A stretch of DNA of 64,000 bases, from NCBI RefSeq assembly GCF_000143105.1, contig NW_014040560.1, forward strand, positions 1,240,001 through 1,304,000. The letters are read 5' to 3'. The notes under the pieces were generated by a model. The model had not been told where the DNA came from. It ran no database searches and saw only the letters and a program-made list of their open reading frames with translations. The position numbers and the translations under genes were made by a program. This document shows, piece after piece, positions 35,901-47,380 of the stretch. How positions within the stretch are numbered: the first letter of the stretch is position 1; the number at the start of each line of letters is the position of its first letter. The DNA comes from Grosmannia clavigera kw1407. Taxonomy: Eukaryota > Ascomycota > Sordariomycetes > Ophiostomatales > Ophiostomataceae.

Positions 35901-36758
35901 AGGTCTGAGTAGGCGAAAATTTTCTGCGGGCGGTGTAATTTTTCGTCTGCAACCTTTTTTGCCATTCGTCTGTTAGCTTCAACTGAGTCTTGTACGGAGT
36001 AAGCTCCCTCTTATAAGCAGCCTCTCGTTATTGGTCATTACTTAGCCTTGCTTCTTGCTTGATTTCTTTGTTAAGCAGAGGCATATAGGGTGAGTACTGT
36101 CTAAGTGATTACCGGCGTACGAAGACATGTTATCCTACCCCGATAACGCTCTCCATATGTTTCCCGAAATAGTCTTCCACACGTCTTGGAGGTCAGCTGA
36201 AACTGGTCGTACTTCCTCAATGGGCACCTTGTGCAACGCTGCAGGCAGCCAGCCGAAAACGAGTGACTAACACGTTCTCTGTCCTTAGTTCCGAGCCCCT
36301 TACTCGCATGCCTTCCCGTCTTACCATATTTCCTCGTCCTGCTCTTACAAAGTAGGCTTCAATATTTTCAGTGACGCAGTGCCAGTGTATTTTGTATCCT
36401 TCGAATCCATACGAGAGCCTTTCTCGACAATTCGTCAACCCAAGTCTTTTCCCTTATCTGCTTCCTGTCATAACTTACTCCGTGCTTAATTTTCCTGCGT
36501 AACTATCACTGGATAAATTCTCTTTAAACACCGCTCTCGCAAATTCGTTTGCTTTTTTCTTGGTCTGTTGCCAACGCTTTCCTCCCCCTCTCCGCACATC
36601 GCTCTCGTGCTGGAATTTCCTGGCAAATCTTCGACCGAGGGGCAAATAACGCTGGTGACATAAAGGACCCAAAACCTCCACATATCCAAGACTTCCCAGA
36701 AAACTGCAAGCGTACTCCGTCAAGGTCTCATGGGCATCTCTGCTCATGCCCGACAGAA
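32902..36758. other. 3.9-kb AT-richer gene-free region
   Basis: No gene can be supported. 33.6-36.5 kb is visibly more AT-rich than the flanking genes, with only short ORFs. An imperfect hairpin lies at about 34491-34525 (gctgg...ccagc arms around TAGGCCGTA). One TACGGAGTA copy lies at 35993-36001. It may contain decayed repetitive DNA, but I recognise no transposon protein. Confidence 0.45.
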
Positions 36759-38012
36759 ATGGCACAGCGCTGCCGAATAACTCCCCCCTCATTGCCGTGG
36801 CCGACTACGAGATGTGCCACGTCGGTACTGATGACTGCCGGTCTTATAATGCTGACAATGTTTACCCGCCTCGCTCTTGCCGATTGCGACTGTGGATATT
36901 CGGCCGTGATAGACGATGACGAATTTATATTTACCGATCTGATCGAGACTGATTTCGCCCATCTATCAGACATATCTACAAATACCGACTGGATGCGACA
37001 GGCCTTTAATGTTACCAAAGAGAGAAATCGCGGTAGCTATAGCGAGATGTACAGCATAGAAAACGTATACACGGATCCAATCACAGACGGCAAGGTTGAG
37101 GATGGCACAGACAGAAATGGAAACCCAGCGGGGCTTGATCTTGTCGTGAAGGCCGACCTCGAAAGCAACATGGTTCCTGTTTCTGAGATCGGCAGCAACC
37201 GAATGGATATCTTATTCGGCACATTCCGTGCTGGCATGAAGTTGACCAATGTGCCGGGCACCTGTTCCGCCTTTTTTTGGGTATGCTGAAGCTATGGATG
37301 TCCCCAACACCGTTCCAAATTAAGCAAAAATCGGATGACTCACATGAACAAATACTAGTATTTCAACGACACACAGGAGATTGACATGGAATTCTTATCC
37401 AAGGACTACAATTCCAGTAACAGCAGCTATCCCGTGAATCTTGTGATCCAGTCCCGCGAGGCTGCCGAGATGGGATACAATGCTCAGATTACACCTGGCT
37501 TCATTATAGCGTACCTTCCATTTGACCCGACAGGCAACTTTCACGAATACCGGTTTGATTTTCTACCAGGGAGGGTGCTTTTCTATGCAGACAATCAATT
37601 TCTGGGCCGGATCGATGGCGGGAATGTGCCTACTCACTCCGGCCATCTCTCGTTAGAGCATTGGAGCAATGGAAATGCGCTTTGGTCTGGCGGTCCGCCC
37701 ACTCAGAACGCCATTACCACCGTGTCCTACGTAAAGGCATACTTTAACTCGTCTGCGTTGCAGCGCCAGCAAGACTGGCATGGCCGGTGCCGTGATGCCA
37801 CCGTGCCTGGTGCTATATGCAGTATACCGGAGGTGACAGCAACAAATAACACGCCGTCTGGATGGTTTTTTTCCTCTCAGGACAACATGACAAACAATCA
37901 GACAGTGTCTGGTATGAATAGTGCCGGTACAACCCAAGCGCCCGGTGTCTTTGTGCTGTCGCTTTTAGCCACTGTTCTTGTTACTGCTGGCTGGGGCCTA
38001 GACATTTGGTGA
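36759..38012 (+). CDS. secreted GH16-like glycosidase, probably GPI-anchored
   Basis: Predicted beta-glucan-active enzyme (glycoside hydrolase family 16 fold) of the cell wall; exact substrate unknown. Exons 36759-37280 and 37359-38012 (78-nt intron) give 391 residues. A hydrophobic leader ends in TRLALADCDCGY. The in-frame ATG at 36831 gives a shorter, more classical signal peptide and may be the true start. The catalytic signature QEIDMEF (E-x-D-x-E; nucleophile and acid/base Glu) begins just after the intron. FHEYRFDFLPGRVLFYAD and HLSLEHWSNGN are typical downstream strands. Several N-glycosylation sequons (NSS, NMT, NQT) are present. The last roughly 25 residues form a hydrophobic helix after a Ser/Thr/Gly-rich stretch, consistent with a GPI-attachment signal. 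Confidence 0.88.
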
Positions 38013-39619
38013 AGCCCGCATCATTGATGATATGTGTTAACGGGCATATCTTACTTGGTGGATGTGGAGCAGCGAGTAGAATCAAGCATACGACGTAATG
38101 ACCTACTCCAGGCATAGTAAGTTGTTGTACCGAGGTTCGGCGATCGTACAATTAGATACGAAGACACGGGAATTTTTCTTTGTATCTTGTCCGAGTTCGC
38201 AAAAAAGACAAGTGTCTGGACGTGCCATCACCTTGTTTAGTGGAAGTAACAACGTTGTCCACTTCTAGGCCCTCATCAAAGAGTATCTTCACTCGCTTTC
38301 ACAATCTGGGGATTAGCACATCATTGTTTATGTCTACACATATCACTCCTGTCTGGTTGGGAGTGAGGTTCGATGAGATTGTCAACCTCTTGAATTATGG
38401 TATCGTGGCTGTGAGCAACGAACGGGATTGCTAGTGTTATATCTCATTACGTGCGTTCTATGCTGAACTACAAAGCAATTCGCCACAGCTAGTCCGTGAT
38501 GGCTGTACTTCGACGCGGACTTCCTGATTTCCGTCTGGCGCAAATTCTCTCAAGCCATTTTCAGGCCTAACAGCACACAACAGGCCAATCACATTACACA
38601 CAGGATAATATTGCTCCTGTTGAAAAGATTTCTTCGAGCCTTCTCCATCGTCGGGTCTAATAAGGACTTTCGGCCATCTAGAAACTGCAACCACTTGCAT
38701 GCTTTCTTATCCTGCTGGTCATGAGAATAGGCATAGCCATTTGATCGTCCAAAGATAGAAAGTGGAGCTGATGTGTTCCAGATTCAGAGGTGTAAGTGTT
38801 CAGGTCGCGCCTTCCTAGATTATCAAATTTTCAAGTTGGTATTGTTAGCTCGGCAGTTGTGCATATTGCAACCCGGCCACACCATATTACTATCATGCTT
38901 CATACCACCGTGGCTTGTGCCTTAGAATTTGCTCGTCTCCAGACGCAGAGGACGTGCTTCTTCTTTGTTCCCAGTACTTCCTTGGACGGCACTCGTTAAC
39001 TTCTTCCAACCTCGCACTGCTAGCCACGATGATTAGCTGTCATACTAACAACATTCCTCAGAAAGGTAGGATAATTGGGGGCAGAGATGAGTCGACAGGG
39101 GTCATTTTTTGGACTGATGTAGTGGCAGATGGCCTGCATACCAGTCAGGTCGTTAGTCACATACCTGTGCACGAACTTATGCCAAAAGATGTTACGATAA
39201 GACACAGTCCACGTTGCCTAGTGGTCCGGTGTACCGTTTACCGGCCAGCAACAATTTTGACAGAGGTGGGCTACATTCCAGCCTCGGAGTATCTGCACTG
39301 GAGCTGGCAGAATGAGCCAAAACGAAATGGCTGGCAGCATACAGACGGGAGGCGGAGGAGGCAAAAGTAAGTCGAGGAGCAGAAGGTGACCGGTGAGGAG
39401 GCGATCTTGCCGAGACAGAAATCGTGAGATAAAAGGGCACCGCAATCCCTTTATTCGATCTGGGTTTCTGATCCAAATCACCCTATTCTCCATAAGATTG
39501 TATCAGCATCTAGATTTCATACGACATTGATATTCACGGCGTGGTAAAGAGGAGGACAATACTGCAAGTAACATAACCACACACATCAGAAATATTGACG
39601 AGTCAAGATCTTCTTCAAA
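38013..39619. other. intergenic region between the GH16 and GH64 genes
   Basis: No supportable gene. A 151-codon ORF at 38915-39370 has no domain or splice partner. The sequence is moderately AT-rich. Confidence 0.45.
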
Positions 39620-41596
39620 ATGTCGACTGTCGACGACTGCATCGACATCCAAACCAAGGATGGTATTCTCAAGGCGCCTAGCACTTCTAGCACCAGTACC
39701 AGCAATACGTCATACACGGCCGATGTGGAAGACTCATCATCGACGGCCTCGACGGTGCAGATTGCTCTGAAGAACAACACGACATCAGAAAACCTGTACG
39801 TTTCGGTGACAGGTCTGGACATCAACAACGACAACGCGGTGTGGCTGCTGCAGAGCGACGGGTCGTCATCGTACTACCCGGCGAATCCGACAACCGACCA
39901 GGCTGTGCTGCAGGCAGACGTGGCCATTGCAGTTGGCGCACCGGGAAGCACGCGCACGATCATGGTACCGCAGCTGGTGGGAGCACGCATCTGGTTCTCG
40001 CAGGACACGCCGTTGACCTTTCTGCTCAACCGGGGCTCAACCGGAGCGGTGCTGGTGGAGCCGTCGGTGACGAACTCGGCTGACCCCAACTACACGACAC
40101 AGTGGGACTTTTGCGAGTTCTCCTTGAACACGGTTGAGCTGTTTGCCAACATCACATACGTCGACTTTGTCAGCATTCCGGTAGCCCTGGAGCTGACCAG
40201 CTCAGACGGCACGGCGACGCAGACGGTCGAGGGCTTGCCGACTGACGGTCTCACGACGGTGTGTGAGGCTCTGCAGGCGCAGCAGCGGCTCGACTGTGCC
40301 GGCTGGGACCGACTGGTGGTGCAGGTGTCGTCGGGCGGCACAACGTCCTTTCTGCGGGCACTGTCACCCAACTCGGGCATCGTCATGGACAGCAGCCTCT
40401 TTGACGGCTACTACCAGTCCTACGTCGATGCTGTCTGGGCCATGTACGCGAACAGCACCCTCACCGTCGACACGCAGTACACCTGGGGCACGGCGACCGG
40501 CCAAGTCGATGCCGACTCCAGCACGCTGACTTTTGCCGGTATCGGCTCGTTTGCCCAGCCGTCGGCCGCAGACATCTTCTCCTGCAGCTCGGGCCCCTTT
40601 GCCACCACCACTGACGAGATGGGCAACCTGGCGGCCCGTCTGTCGGCTGCCTTCAACCGCAGCACCCTGTTGACCGACACCGACCAGCCAGATGGTTTCT
40701 CGGCTTCTAACTACTACCAGACCAGCCCCACGAACCACTATGCCCGCATCCTGCACGCCACCAACCTCGACGGCCGCGGCTATGCGTTTCCCTACGACGA
40801 CGTCACGCCGACCAACGGCACCGACCAGTCTGGCGCTGTCTCTAGCGGTTCCCCGGAGCTTCTGACCGTCTACATTGGTGGTGGCGGCACCAGCTCCACA
40901 TCCAAGACATCTATCACATCTACCACCACCAGAATGGCCAAGACCCGGGCAACGCCCGTCCGCTTGCGCGAGATGGCTCGTCCGGGTCGCCAGCTTGTCG
41001 GAGGTCGTCGTCACCACCGCCGGATGGTGTCCTCGCCGCCGATGGAACAGCAGCAGCTCGTGCCGCAGGCCGTGGCTCCTTTCTACACCTCTGTCGAGAC
41101 CGAGCCGCAGTATCAACAGCCAGCAACAGACCTGAGCAAGATCGACCTTGAGAAGGGCGATCTCTCTTACTACCAGGCAGCAGCCGACACCAAGAACAAG
41201 GGCCAGCCGGCTCTCCCAGGCACAGTGCCGCGATCGCGCGCCCGGCTTCTCCTCCTGCTCCACCAGGTGCTGCAGTGTCTCTGGGGACTGCTGTGTGCCG
41301 GGCTCCAGTCTGCCTGGGCTGTCGTGCCGCGATCAGTGGCCTTGCCCGTGGGCAAGGTCTGGGCCTCTGTGGCTGCAGCGCCGGCCGTCAAGGCAGTGGC
41401 CTCAGGTGTGATTTCGGTGGCCACATCGGCCATTGTACGACCGCTGTTGGTGCGCACTGCTGTGGCCAGCATGCTGCTGCTGCTGTATGTCGCTGCCGGC
41501 GTGTCGCCATTGGCGACCACCGTTGTGACGGCGTTGGCCGGAAAGGACAGCGCTGGTCTCCTTCCTTCCAACACTGTGGCAACACCGTCCAAATGA
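39620..41596 (+). CDS. GH64 (thaumatin-like) beta-1,3-glucanase-family protein with hydrophobic C-terminal extension
   Basis: Glycoside hydrolase 64 proteins cleave beta-1,3-glucan. Single exon, 658 residues. The GH64 region spans about residues 40-430, starting with VQIALKNNTTSENLYVSVTG and including GARIWFSQDTPLTF, TQWDFCEFSLN and the closing NHYARILHATNLDGRGYAFPYDDV. Unusually, the N-terminus (MSTVDDCIDIQTKDG) carries no signal peptide. Beyond the catalytic fold lies an extension of about 220 residues: a basic Arg-rich stretch, a Gln/Pro linker, then hydrophobic segments (RARLLLLLHQVLQCLWGLL and TAVASMLLLLYVAAGVSP) that could be membrane-embedded or amphipathic. The cellular location is therefore unclear. 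No upstream exon with a signal sequence is evident. Confidence 0.85.
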   Translation: MSTVDDCIDIQTKDGILKAPSTSSTSTSNTSYTADVEDSSSTASTVQIALKNNTTSENLYVSVTGLDINNDNAVWLLQSDGSSSYYPANPTTDQAVLQADVAIAVGAPGSTRTIMVPQLVGARIWFSQDTPLTFLLNRGSTGAVLVEPSVTNSADPNYTTQWDFCEFSLNTVELFANITYVDFVSIPVALELTSSDGTATQTVEGLPTDGLTTVCEALQAQQRLDCAGWDRLVVQVSSGGTTSFLRALSPNSGIVMDSSLFDGYYQSYVDAVWAMYANSTLTVDTQYTWGTATGQVDADSSTLTFAGIGSFAQPSAADIFSCSSGPFATTTDEMGNLAARLSAAFNRSTLLTDTDQPDGFSASNYYQTSPTNHYARILHATNLDGRGYAFPYDDVTPTNGTDQSGAVSSGSPELLTVYIGGGGTSSTSKTSITSTTTRMAKTRATPVRLREMARPGRQLVGGRRHHRRMVSSPPMEQQQLVPQAVAPFYTSVETEPQYQQPATDLSKIDLEKGDLSYYQAAADTKNKGQPALPGTVPRSRARLLLLLHQVLQCLWGLLCAGLQSAWAVVPRSVALPVGKVWASVAAAPAVKAVASGVISVATSAIVRPLLVRTAVASMLLLLYVAAGVSPLATTVVTALAGKDSAGLLPSNTVATPSK

Positions 41597-42155
41597 TACC
41601 CTTTCATTCTCCCCTACACATACACTCTCCATCTGTGCATACAACAAAGTACATATCCATATGCATCCCCTTCCGTATTCCCAGCCCTATTCCTGTTACC
41701 ATGCCCATACTAGACATCACCCATTGTTGACTGCCTGTATTAATATTCATGCCCATTACTGAGTTTGTACCCTACATATACCCACGCCCATATTCCTGTC
41801 CCTACCCCCTCCATCTCCTTGGCTGCAATTCTACAACGTCTCCTGCATTTCATTTTCAATCACGACGCAGACACGGATTTCTGAATTCACGACATGTCCA
41901 TAATATCGGTACCTTGACCTCCAGATAGATAACAGATGGATTTTTTAATGTTGAGTTGAACTTAATTATAAACCCAATGTCGTCCTTTCTTTTGTCAAGT
42001 GCTTACAAACTGGTGAAAGCCACAATATTGTCTCGTCAACAGACGAGTCTCGTTCTATCAAACGCCATGACGCCAAGCCGCTGCTTCTTTCCGTAATTCC
42101 CCCACACTTTGGCCTAGAGCCACGATAAAAAACAAGTATGATATGTCCCTTGAGC
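41597..42155. other. convergent intergenic region, GH64 and CWC21
   Basis: No gene. It contains degenerate tandem-like C/T/A-rich phrases (repeats of ccatattcctgt and atgcccat, about 41660-41800), probably 3' untranslated sequence. Confidence 0.45.
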
Positions 42156-43001
42156 CTATGAAGAGTCCTTACTGCTCCTGCGACTATGGCTATGGCTATG
42201 GCTACGGCTGCGGCTGCGGCTGTCGCGGCCGGGCGACGATCCCCGGCGCTGGCGCACGCGCCGACCGTCTTGGCGGCCGCGGTCGCGGTCGTCGTACTCG
42301 CCCTCCTCGAGATCGCTTCTGTCATCGCGATGGTTGTTGCTGTTGTTGTCGCTGTTGTCGCCATCGTCATCATCAATGTCGTGGCTCGGCTTTTCGACGC
42401 TCCGTACCGGCGGGTCTTCGTGGTGGTGGCGGCGGCGGCGTTCGGCAGCGTCTCTCTGGCGTTCGCGTTCGCGTTCGCGCTCAGCCTCATCTTCCTCCTT
42501 CTTCCGCTTGAGCTCCTGCTTCTCGTCCTGGCGCCGCCAATGGCCGCCCTCCTCGTAGTCCTTGCTGATGTGCAGCGCCCGCCGCAACCGCTCGCTCTCC
42601 TCAGCCTTAGCCCGGGCCTGTTCGTGGACCTGGTGGGCCTTGAAGCGGCGGGGGGCTCCGTTGTCGGCACCACCAGCGCGGCCCGGCCGCTCGGCCGCGG
42701 CCGTCAGGCTCTTGCGCAGCTCGTCGCAGCGGCGCTCGATCTCGGCCTCGTCCACGTCCTTGTCCTCCAGCTCGTCGCGCAGGGCAAAGACACGCACCTC
42801 GACGACCCGCTTGCGGTCGTGGTCCAGGATGCCCTGGTCGGGCTTGCGCAGACGGGCCTTTTGGGCCTCGCTGTCGAGAAAGTCACGCGGGTTCGCATTC
42901 GATCGCACGTGGTCGCGCGGCTGCATGTAGGCCCGGTTGCGCTGCACGAAGCCGGACGTGCCGCTGCCACGCGGCGTCGAAAGACCGACGTTGTCGGACA
43001 T
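42156..43001 (-). CDS. cwc21: pre-mRNA-splicing factor Cwc21 (SRm300-related)
   Basis: Spliceosome component that binds Prp8 and Snu114 near the catalytic core. Single exon, 281 residues. The N-terminus MSDNVGLSTPRGSGTSGFVQRN is the near-invariant Cwc21/SRRM2 signature. The cwf21 domain lies at about 60-105 (DHDRKRVVEVRVFALRDELEDK...EIERRCDELRKSL). The rest is a charged Arg/Glu coiled region followed by an RS-type tail (SRSRSRSHSHSHS). The start is fixed by the conserved N-terminus. Its promoter is shared with CDC123 (259 bp between start codons). Confidence 0.95.
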   Translation of the reverse strand: MSDNVGLSTPRGSGTSGFVQRNRAYMQPRDHVRSNANPRDFLDSEAQKARLRKPDQGILDHDRKRVVEVRVFALRDELEDKDVDEAEIERRCDELRKSLTAAAERPGRAGGADNGAPRRFKAHQVHEQARAKAEESERLRRALHISKDYEEGGHWRRQDEKQELKRKKEEDEAERERERERQRDAAERRRRHHHEDPPVRSVEKPSHDIDDDDGDNSDNNSNNHRDDRSDLEEGEYDDRDRGRQDGRRVRQRRGSSPGRDSRSRSRSHSHSHSRRSSKDSS

Positions 43002-43260
43002 TGCTGTTGGGGGTAGATGCGTGCGTGCGCGTGCGTGCCGGATGGCTTGGTTGGATGCGTCGTGTCAATCTGTAGCTACGGAATACAATGTACAGCTCCA
43101 GTTAAATTGCTCTGGATTTTGGCGGGCCTCTTTATGCGGAAGGCGGTGTGGATACGCGCTGACTTCCTGGCCGATTTTCCCGGCAGAAAACATGGGGTTT
43201 CTTGACTCAATTTTTGCCCCTCATATTACCAGCTCTGACGTCTCGACGAAGGCATACCAG

Positions 43261-44689
43261 ATGGACAAAATGCCAGAATTTCACACGGAAGCGGCTCCGG
43301 CGCCGTCCAGTGGTACGGACGACGAGGGATCACTCTTCCCACCCGTTAGCCGGGATCACATCCTCTACTGCTCCTACGACTACTGGTTTCCAAAGTGAGT
43401 ACAGACGGATGGATTACGAGTCCGCTTCGACCAGGCCATGAAGCCAGCATTTCTGACGAGACAGATACCGCAAAGTATGCATCAAGTCGCGCCTGATCGA
43501 ACTGCCGGCGGCGGCTATCGAGTACCTCCGCGAAGACGGCATTGTGCTGAGCGACGAGAGCAACGGCAGTGGTGAAGACGACGATGATGACTGGGAGCCG
43601 TCTAACCCGACCATGAAGCACTACCCGTCGGCGGACGAGACCAAGTACCAGGGCCTACAAGACGACGACAGCTCCGACGAGGATGAGAATGCGCCGGCGA
43701 CGATCCGACTGCCACCGAACAAGCGCTTCCCCGAAGTGCACCAGAGGATCAAGGACGAGATAGCAGCACTCGGCGGCTCGGTGGCACCCAAGCTGAACTG
43801 GTCGTCGCCCAAGGATGCCACTTGGCTGATGGCTGAGAAGAACACGATGCAGTGCCGGACGCCCGACGACGTGTATTTGCTGCTGAAGAGCTCCAACTTT
43901 ATCACGCACGATCTCGAGCACGCCTTTGACGGCTGCATCCCGGCGAGTGCACCGATGGCCCCATCTTCTACCTCTGCTCCGGCGACCGACAGCAGCCTAG
44001 GCTTCCAGCCGGTGCTGGTGCTGCGATCCTCCTTTAACATGCACACAGCCCTCGAGTTCCGCTGTTTTGTCAAGCACCGCAATCTCGTGGCCATCACGCC
44101 ACGCGACCTCAAATACTATCCCTACCTGAAGGGCTTGCGCAACAGCATCATCGAGCGGGCCAAGACGCTCTTCCACAGCAAGCTGCAGTTCACCTTCCCC
44201 TCCGGCAGCTTCTCGTTTGACATTTACATGCCGGAGCGCGACGGCTTCGACGTGGGCGACAACGAGGCCCGCGGCGGAGACGCCGGCGGACGTCTCTCGT
44301 GGGCGCGTCTGATCGATATCAACCCATGGGCGCCCCGGACGGACACGCTGCTCTTCTCGTGGCGCGAACTTCTCGACCTCAAGATCCCCAAGCCCTTTCT
44401 CGGGATCGTAGGCGAAAGCGGGGTGCCGGACGAGGCGGAAACGGCGAGCCAAGGCGATGAGACCGACGAAGACGAAGAAGAGGAGAGCGGGAATGACACC
44501 GAAGACTACGAGCCGGAGCTCCGTCTGGTCGAGAAGGATGACCCGGCCGCCATGAACTTTAGTTCAGCGCCCTACTCGGCGCACAAGCTGCCCAAGGAGG
44601 TAGTCGATGCCAGCATGGCGGGCGAAGGAGGCCTGCGGAAGTTTGCCCAAGAATGGCAGGAGATTGTAGAGCGCCGAGAAGGACGGTGA
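43261..44689 (+). CDS. cdc123: Cdc123, eIF2 assembly factor
   Basis: ATP-grasp-like chaperone that joins eIF2-gamma to eIF2-alpha for translation initiation. Exons 43261-43394 and 43465-44689 (70-nt intron) give 452 residues. D123 family motifs include YDYWFPKYRKVCIKSRLIELP, which spans the intron, then PKLNWSSPKDATWL, VLRSSFNMHTALEFRCFV, ARLIDINPWAPRTDTLLFSW and the end LRLVEKDDPA. Acidic low-complexity inserts (GSGEDDDDDWEP; EDEEEESGNDTED) sit between them. An in-frame ATG at 43192 would add 23 residues (MGFLDSIFAPHI...). I chose 43261 because it follows more closely the usual short N-terminus. Confidence 0.94.
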
Positions 44690-45260
44690 CGGTGACGAGG
44701 AATAAATAGATCATCATGAAACCATGAAGCGAAATGACAGCAGACGAAGAACACTTGCGCATATTGACGTTGTGCGAGGGCGTCGTACTGGATATGAATG
44801 CGTACGCATGCGAGCTTCAGGAGAGACACAAGAGTGCTCCAAACGCGTGTACACGAGGTGTCATGGCAAAGCTGAGATGTCTTTGCCGTAAAATCGACGG
44901 ACAGGTGTACAGAATATTACTCCGTACGGAGTACTTTGTACAGAATGAGTAGTAAGGATTCTGACTGAGCTTTGGTGGTCTGTGCGTCACGAACAATTGG
45001 CGAATGAGCCGCCGGCTCCCCACGCGCCATTGTTCAAAACCTGCCGCTCTCTCGTCTTCCCTCTTTCTGGCCAGCTGACACCAGCTGCTTGACGGTCCCA
45101 TCCCTCGCACCTGCCAGAAGCGAACCTCGACCTTGCGCAACCGACTCTGTCGCATGCTTTCTATTTCTGTTTCGCTTTTTTCTTCTTCCCCTCTGCTAGA
45201 CCGACGTATTCCAGGCTCGGGGATCATTCGTGGAACGGTTTGCTTCGTCGTCGGGCCAAG
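44690..45260. other. intergenic region upstream of the DUF3716 gene
   Basis: It holds the CDC123 3' flank and the promoter of the next gene. A perfect palindrome TACTCCGTACGGAGTA lies at 44918-44933. A pyrimidine-rich stretch at about 45160-45200 precedes the next start codon. Confidence 0.5.
44916..44933. repeat. palindromic element ATTACTCCGTACGGAGTA, copy 1
   Basis: The final 16 bases are a perfect inverted repeat. The same 18 bases occur at 53321-53338. Two head-to-head copies of TACGGAGTA overlap at their TA ends. Confidence 0.9.
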
Positions 45261-47380
45261 ATGACCGGCATCATCCGCCGTGGCGGCCGCCCCAACAAGG
45301 TGACCAAACCAGGCGCCGTGGCGCAGCCACGACGAACGACAAACGGCAGCAGTTCTGGCGACAGTGGACAGGTGTCAGCGTCGGTCTACCGGCGACAGCA
45401 GGCCAATGCGATCGAGCATGCGCTCCGGCAGCAGCAGCTACACCAGTACCGACAACAGCAACAACAGCAGCAGCCACAGCCGCATCCGTACGACGAAGCC
45501 GGAGCTTTGTCATCAACATCGCCACCAACAGCAGCAGCAGTGGTTGAGGAGCAGTTAGGGGACGGGCAGTTCCACGACGGTGCTGCTGCTGCTGCCACAG
45601 CGGCAGACGACATGAAGTTTGAGTACGACGGCCGAGGCACGAGTGACGACGGTGCTGGGCCGAATGGAGAGGAAGCCGACGAGGTAAACCGCCTCGACGC
45701 GATGACGGGCGAATACGTGCACGGAGACAGCGGCGCCGGCGATGTGGCGGTCGACAGCGCGATGCTCGACCTGCACGACGCGGCCATGGACGACAAGAGC
45801 GGAGCGCGGCCGCTGGGTGACGGCGCGAATGAGGTGGATGAGCTGTCGGTCGTGGACGCAGTCGCAGATGGCGGCGAAGATGGCAGCAGCGGCAACGACG
45901 ACGGCGTCGTGGTCATGGACATGTCGGCAGCAGCGGCAGCGGCAGCTGTGGCAGCAGTCGCGGCCAAAGCAGTTGCGGCAGCATCCAGTGCGGGAGATGC
46001 GCACCCGAACAGCGAGAAGGACGAGAAGGGCGAGGAGGAGGACGGCAACAGCGGCAACGATGACAATCCGATGGCACAAAACAGTCTACGACTGACGCAG
46101 ACCATGACTGCCTCAGCAACCACAGCAACCACAACAACCACAGCAATAGCAGCAACAACAGCAGCAGCAGAAACGACGCCCATCAACACGGAGCGCATGG
46201 CCGTGGACTCGGGCTACGACCGGCTGCTGATCGAGAGCGCGCTGGCCAAGCGGCTGGCCCGCGAGCCGGCCCTCCGTCCGGCACAGCAGCGTCGACCGGA
46301 GCAGCAGCTCAACCTGGCGCGGCGCAGCAACGTCGAGGCTCTGTTTGCCCACATTGCCGGCGAGGCCGCCGCGGTGCCGTGCAAGAACTGCCACAAGGGC
46401 CACGGCCCGTGGACGGCCTGCGTCGTCGTCGATGGCCAGATGTGCGGCAGCTGCGCAAATTGCTGGTTCAACGCGTCCGGGGCGCGTTGTTCTTTTCACG
46501 GTGGGGTTTCTTCTTTCTTTCTTTCTCTCCTTTCTTATTTTCTTCCTCCCCCTTTCTCTAACAAAATCCAGAAGCCAAGACACCTATGCAACCTGGCCAT
46601 CACTTACACCAGCGGCATCACCTCTCGTCCGGCGGAAGTGCCTCTCTGGCCTCGTCCACACCCATCGATCCGCGCCTGTCGCATCCCGCATTGTTTGGTG
46701 GCGTCGACGCTGCCTCCCTCGGACTGGCGCACTCCCACCGCTCGGCTGCCGGCTCGCTGCATCCTCATACGCAGCCTCACCCATCACCAACGGCGGCCAC
46801 GACCGCCTCTGCATCCACGGCCGCCGCTGCTGCAGCCGCTGCCGTGGCCGCTGCCGTGCAGCATATCCACAACAGCAGCAACAACAACAGCGACAGCGCC
46901 AGCGGCAACAACGGCGTCCATGTTGGCGCCCATCACGACATGGTCGGCGACGCCTTTGGCGGCTTCGGCCTCCACCTGGCAGCGGCCATCCTGGGCGAAG
47001 ACGTAAGTGGCAACGGCGCCGTCCGAGGCGACTCGGCCGAGCTGGGCGCAGGCTCCACGGCAGCTGGCAGCACTGCAGGTCCGGCCGGAGTGGACTCGTC
47101 CCTGATCGGCTTCGTGGTCGATCAGGCGCTGGCCGAGGTGCGGAATGCCGATCGGCGAGCTCGTGACCTCATGATGGTGGAAATTGCCGCAAAGCAGCTG
47201 GCGCTGGCTATTGTGCGGTACGGAGAGAGCGAAAGACAGAGCCAACAGCAGCAGCAGCAGCAGCAACAACAACAGCAACAACAGCAGCAGGCGGTTTTGG
47301 CCCTGGCACAACAAACTGGCAGCGGTAACGTTGACAGTGCAACAGATATCAGCAACCGGGGCTCTTCAGACGACATGTGA
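45261..47380 (+). CDS. DUF3716 Cys-rich zinc-finger-like protein with polyQ tracts
   Basis: Function unknown; DUF3716 proteins are Pezizomycotina-restricted and have a conserved Cys pattern that suggests metal binding. Exons 45261-46500 and 46572-47380 (71-nt intron) give 682 residues. The DUF3716 core is at about residues 373-413 (PCKNCHKGHGPWTAC, then MCGSCANCWFNASGARCSFH), with seven Cys and a terminal His. It ends exactly at the splice junction. Around it are long low-complexity segments: Gln/His runs near residue 60, Ala/Thr runs, an Asn/Ser run and a C-terminal Gln tract of about 19 residues encoded by CAG/CAA repeats. A nuclear role is possible but not shown by the sequence. The first Met is MTGIIRRGGRPNKVTK. 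Confidence 0.85.
47245..47291 (+). repeat. CAG/CAA trinucleotide repeat (poly-Gln)
   Basis: Nearly uninterrupted CAG and CAA codons encode about 16 consecutive Gln residues in the DUF3716 protein. It is a likely site of length variation between strains. Confidence 0.9.

Noticed and set aside
38915..39370. 151-codon ORF between the GH16 and GH64 genes
   Set aside because: No family similarity that I recognise and no supporting splice signals.
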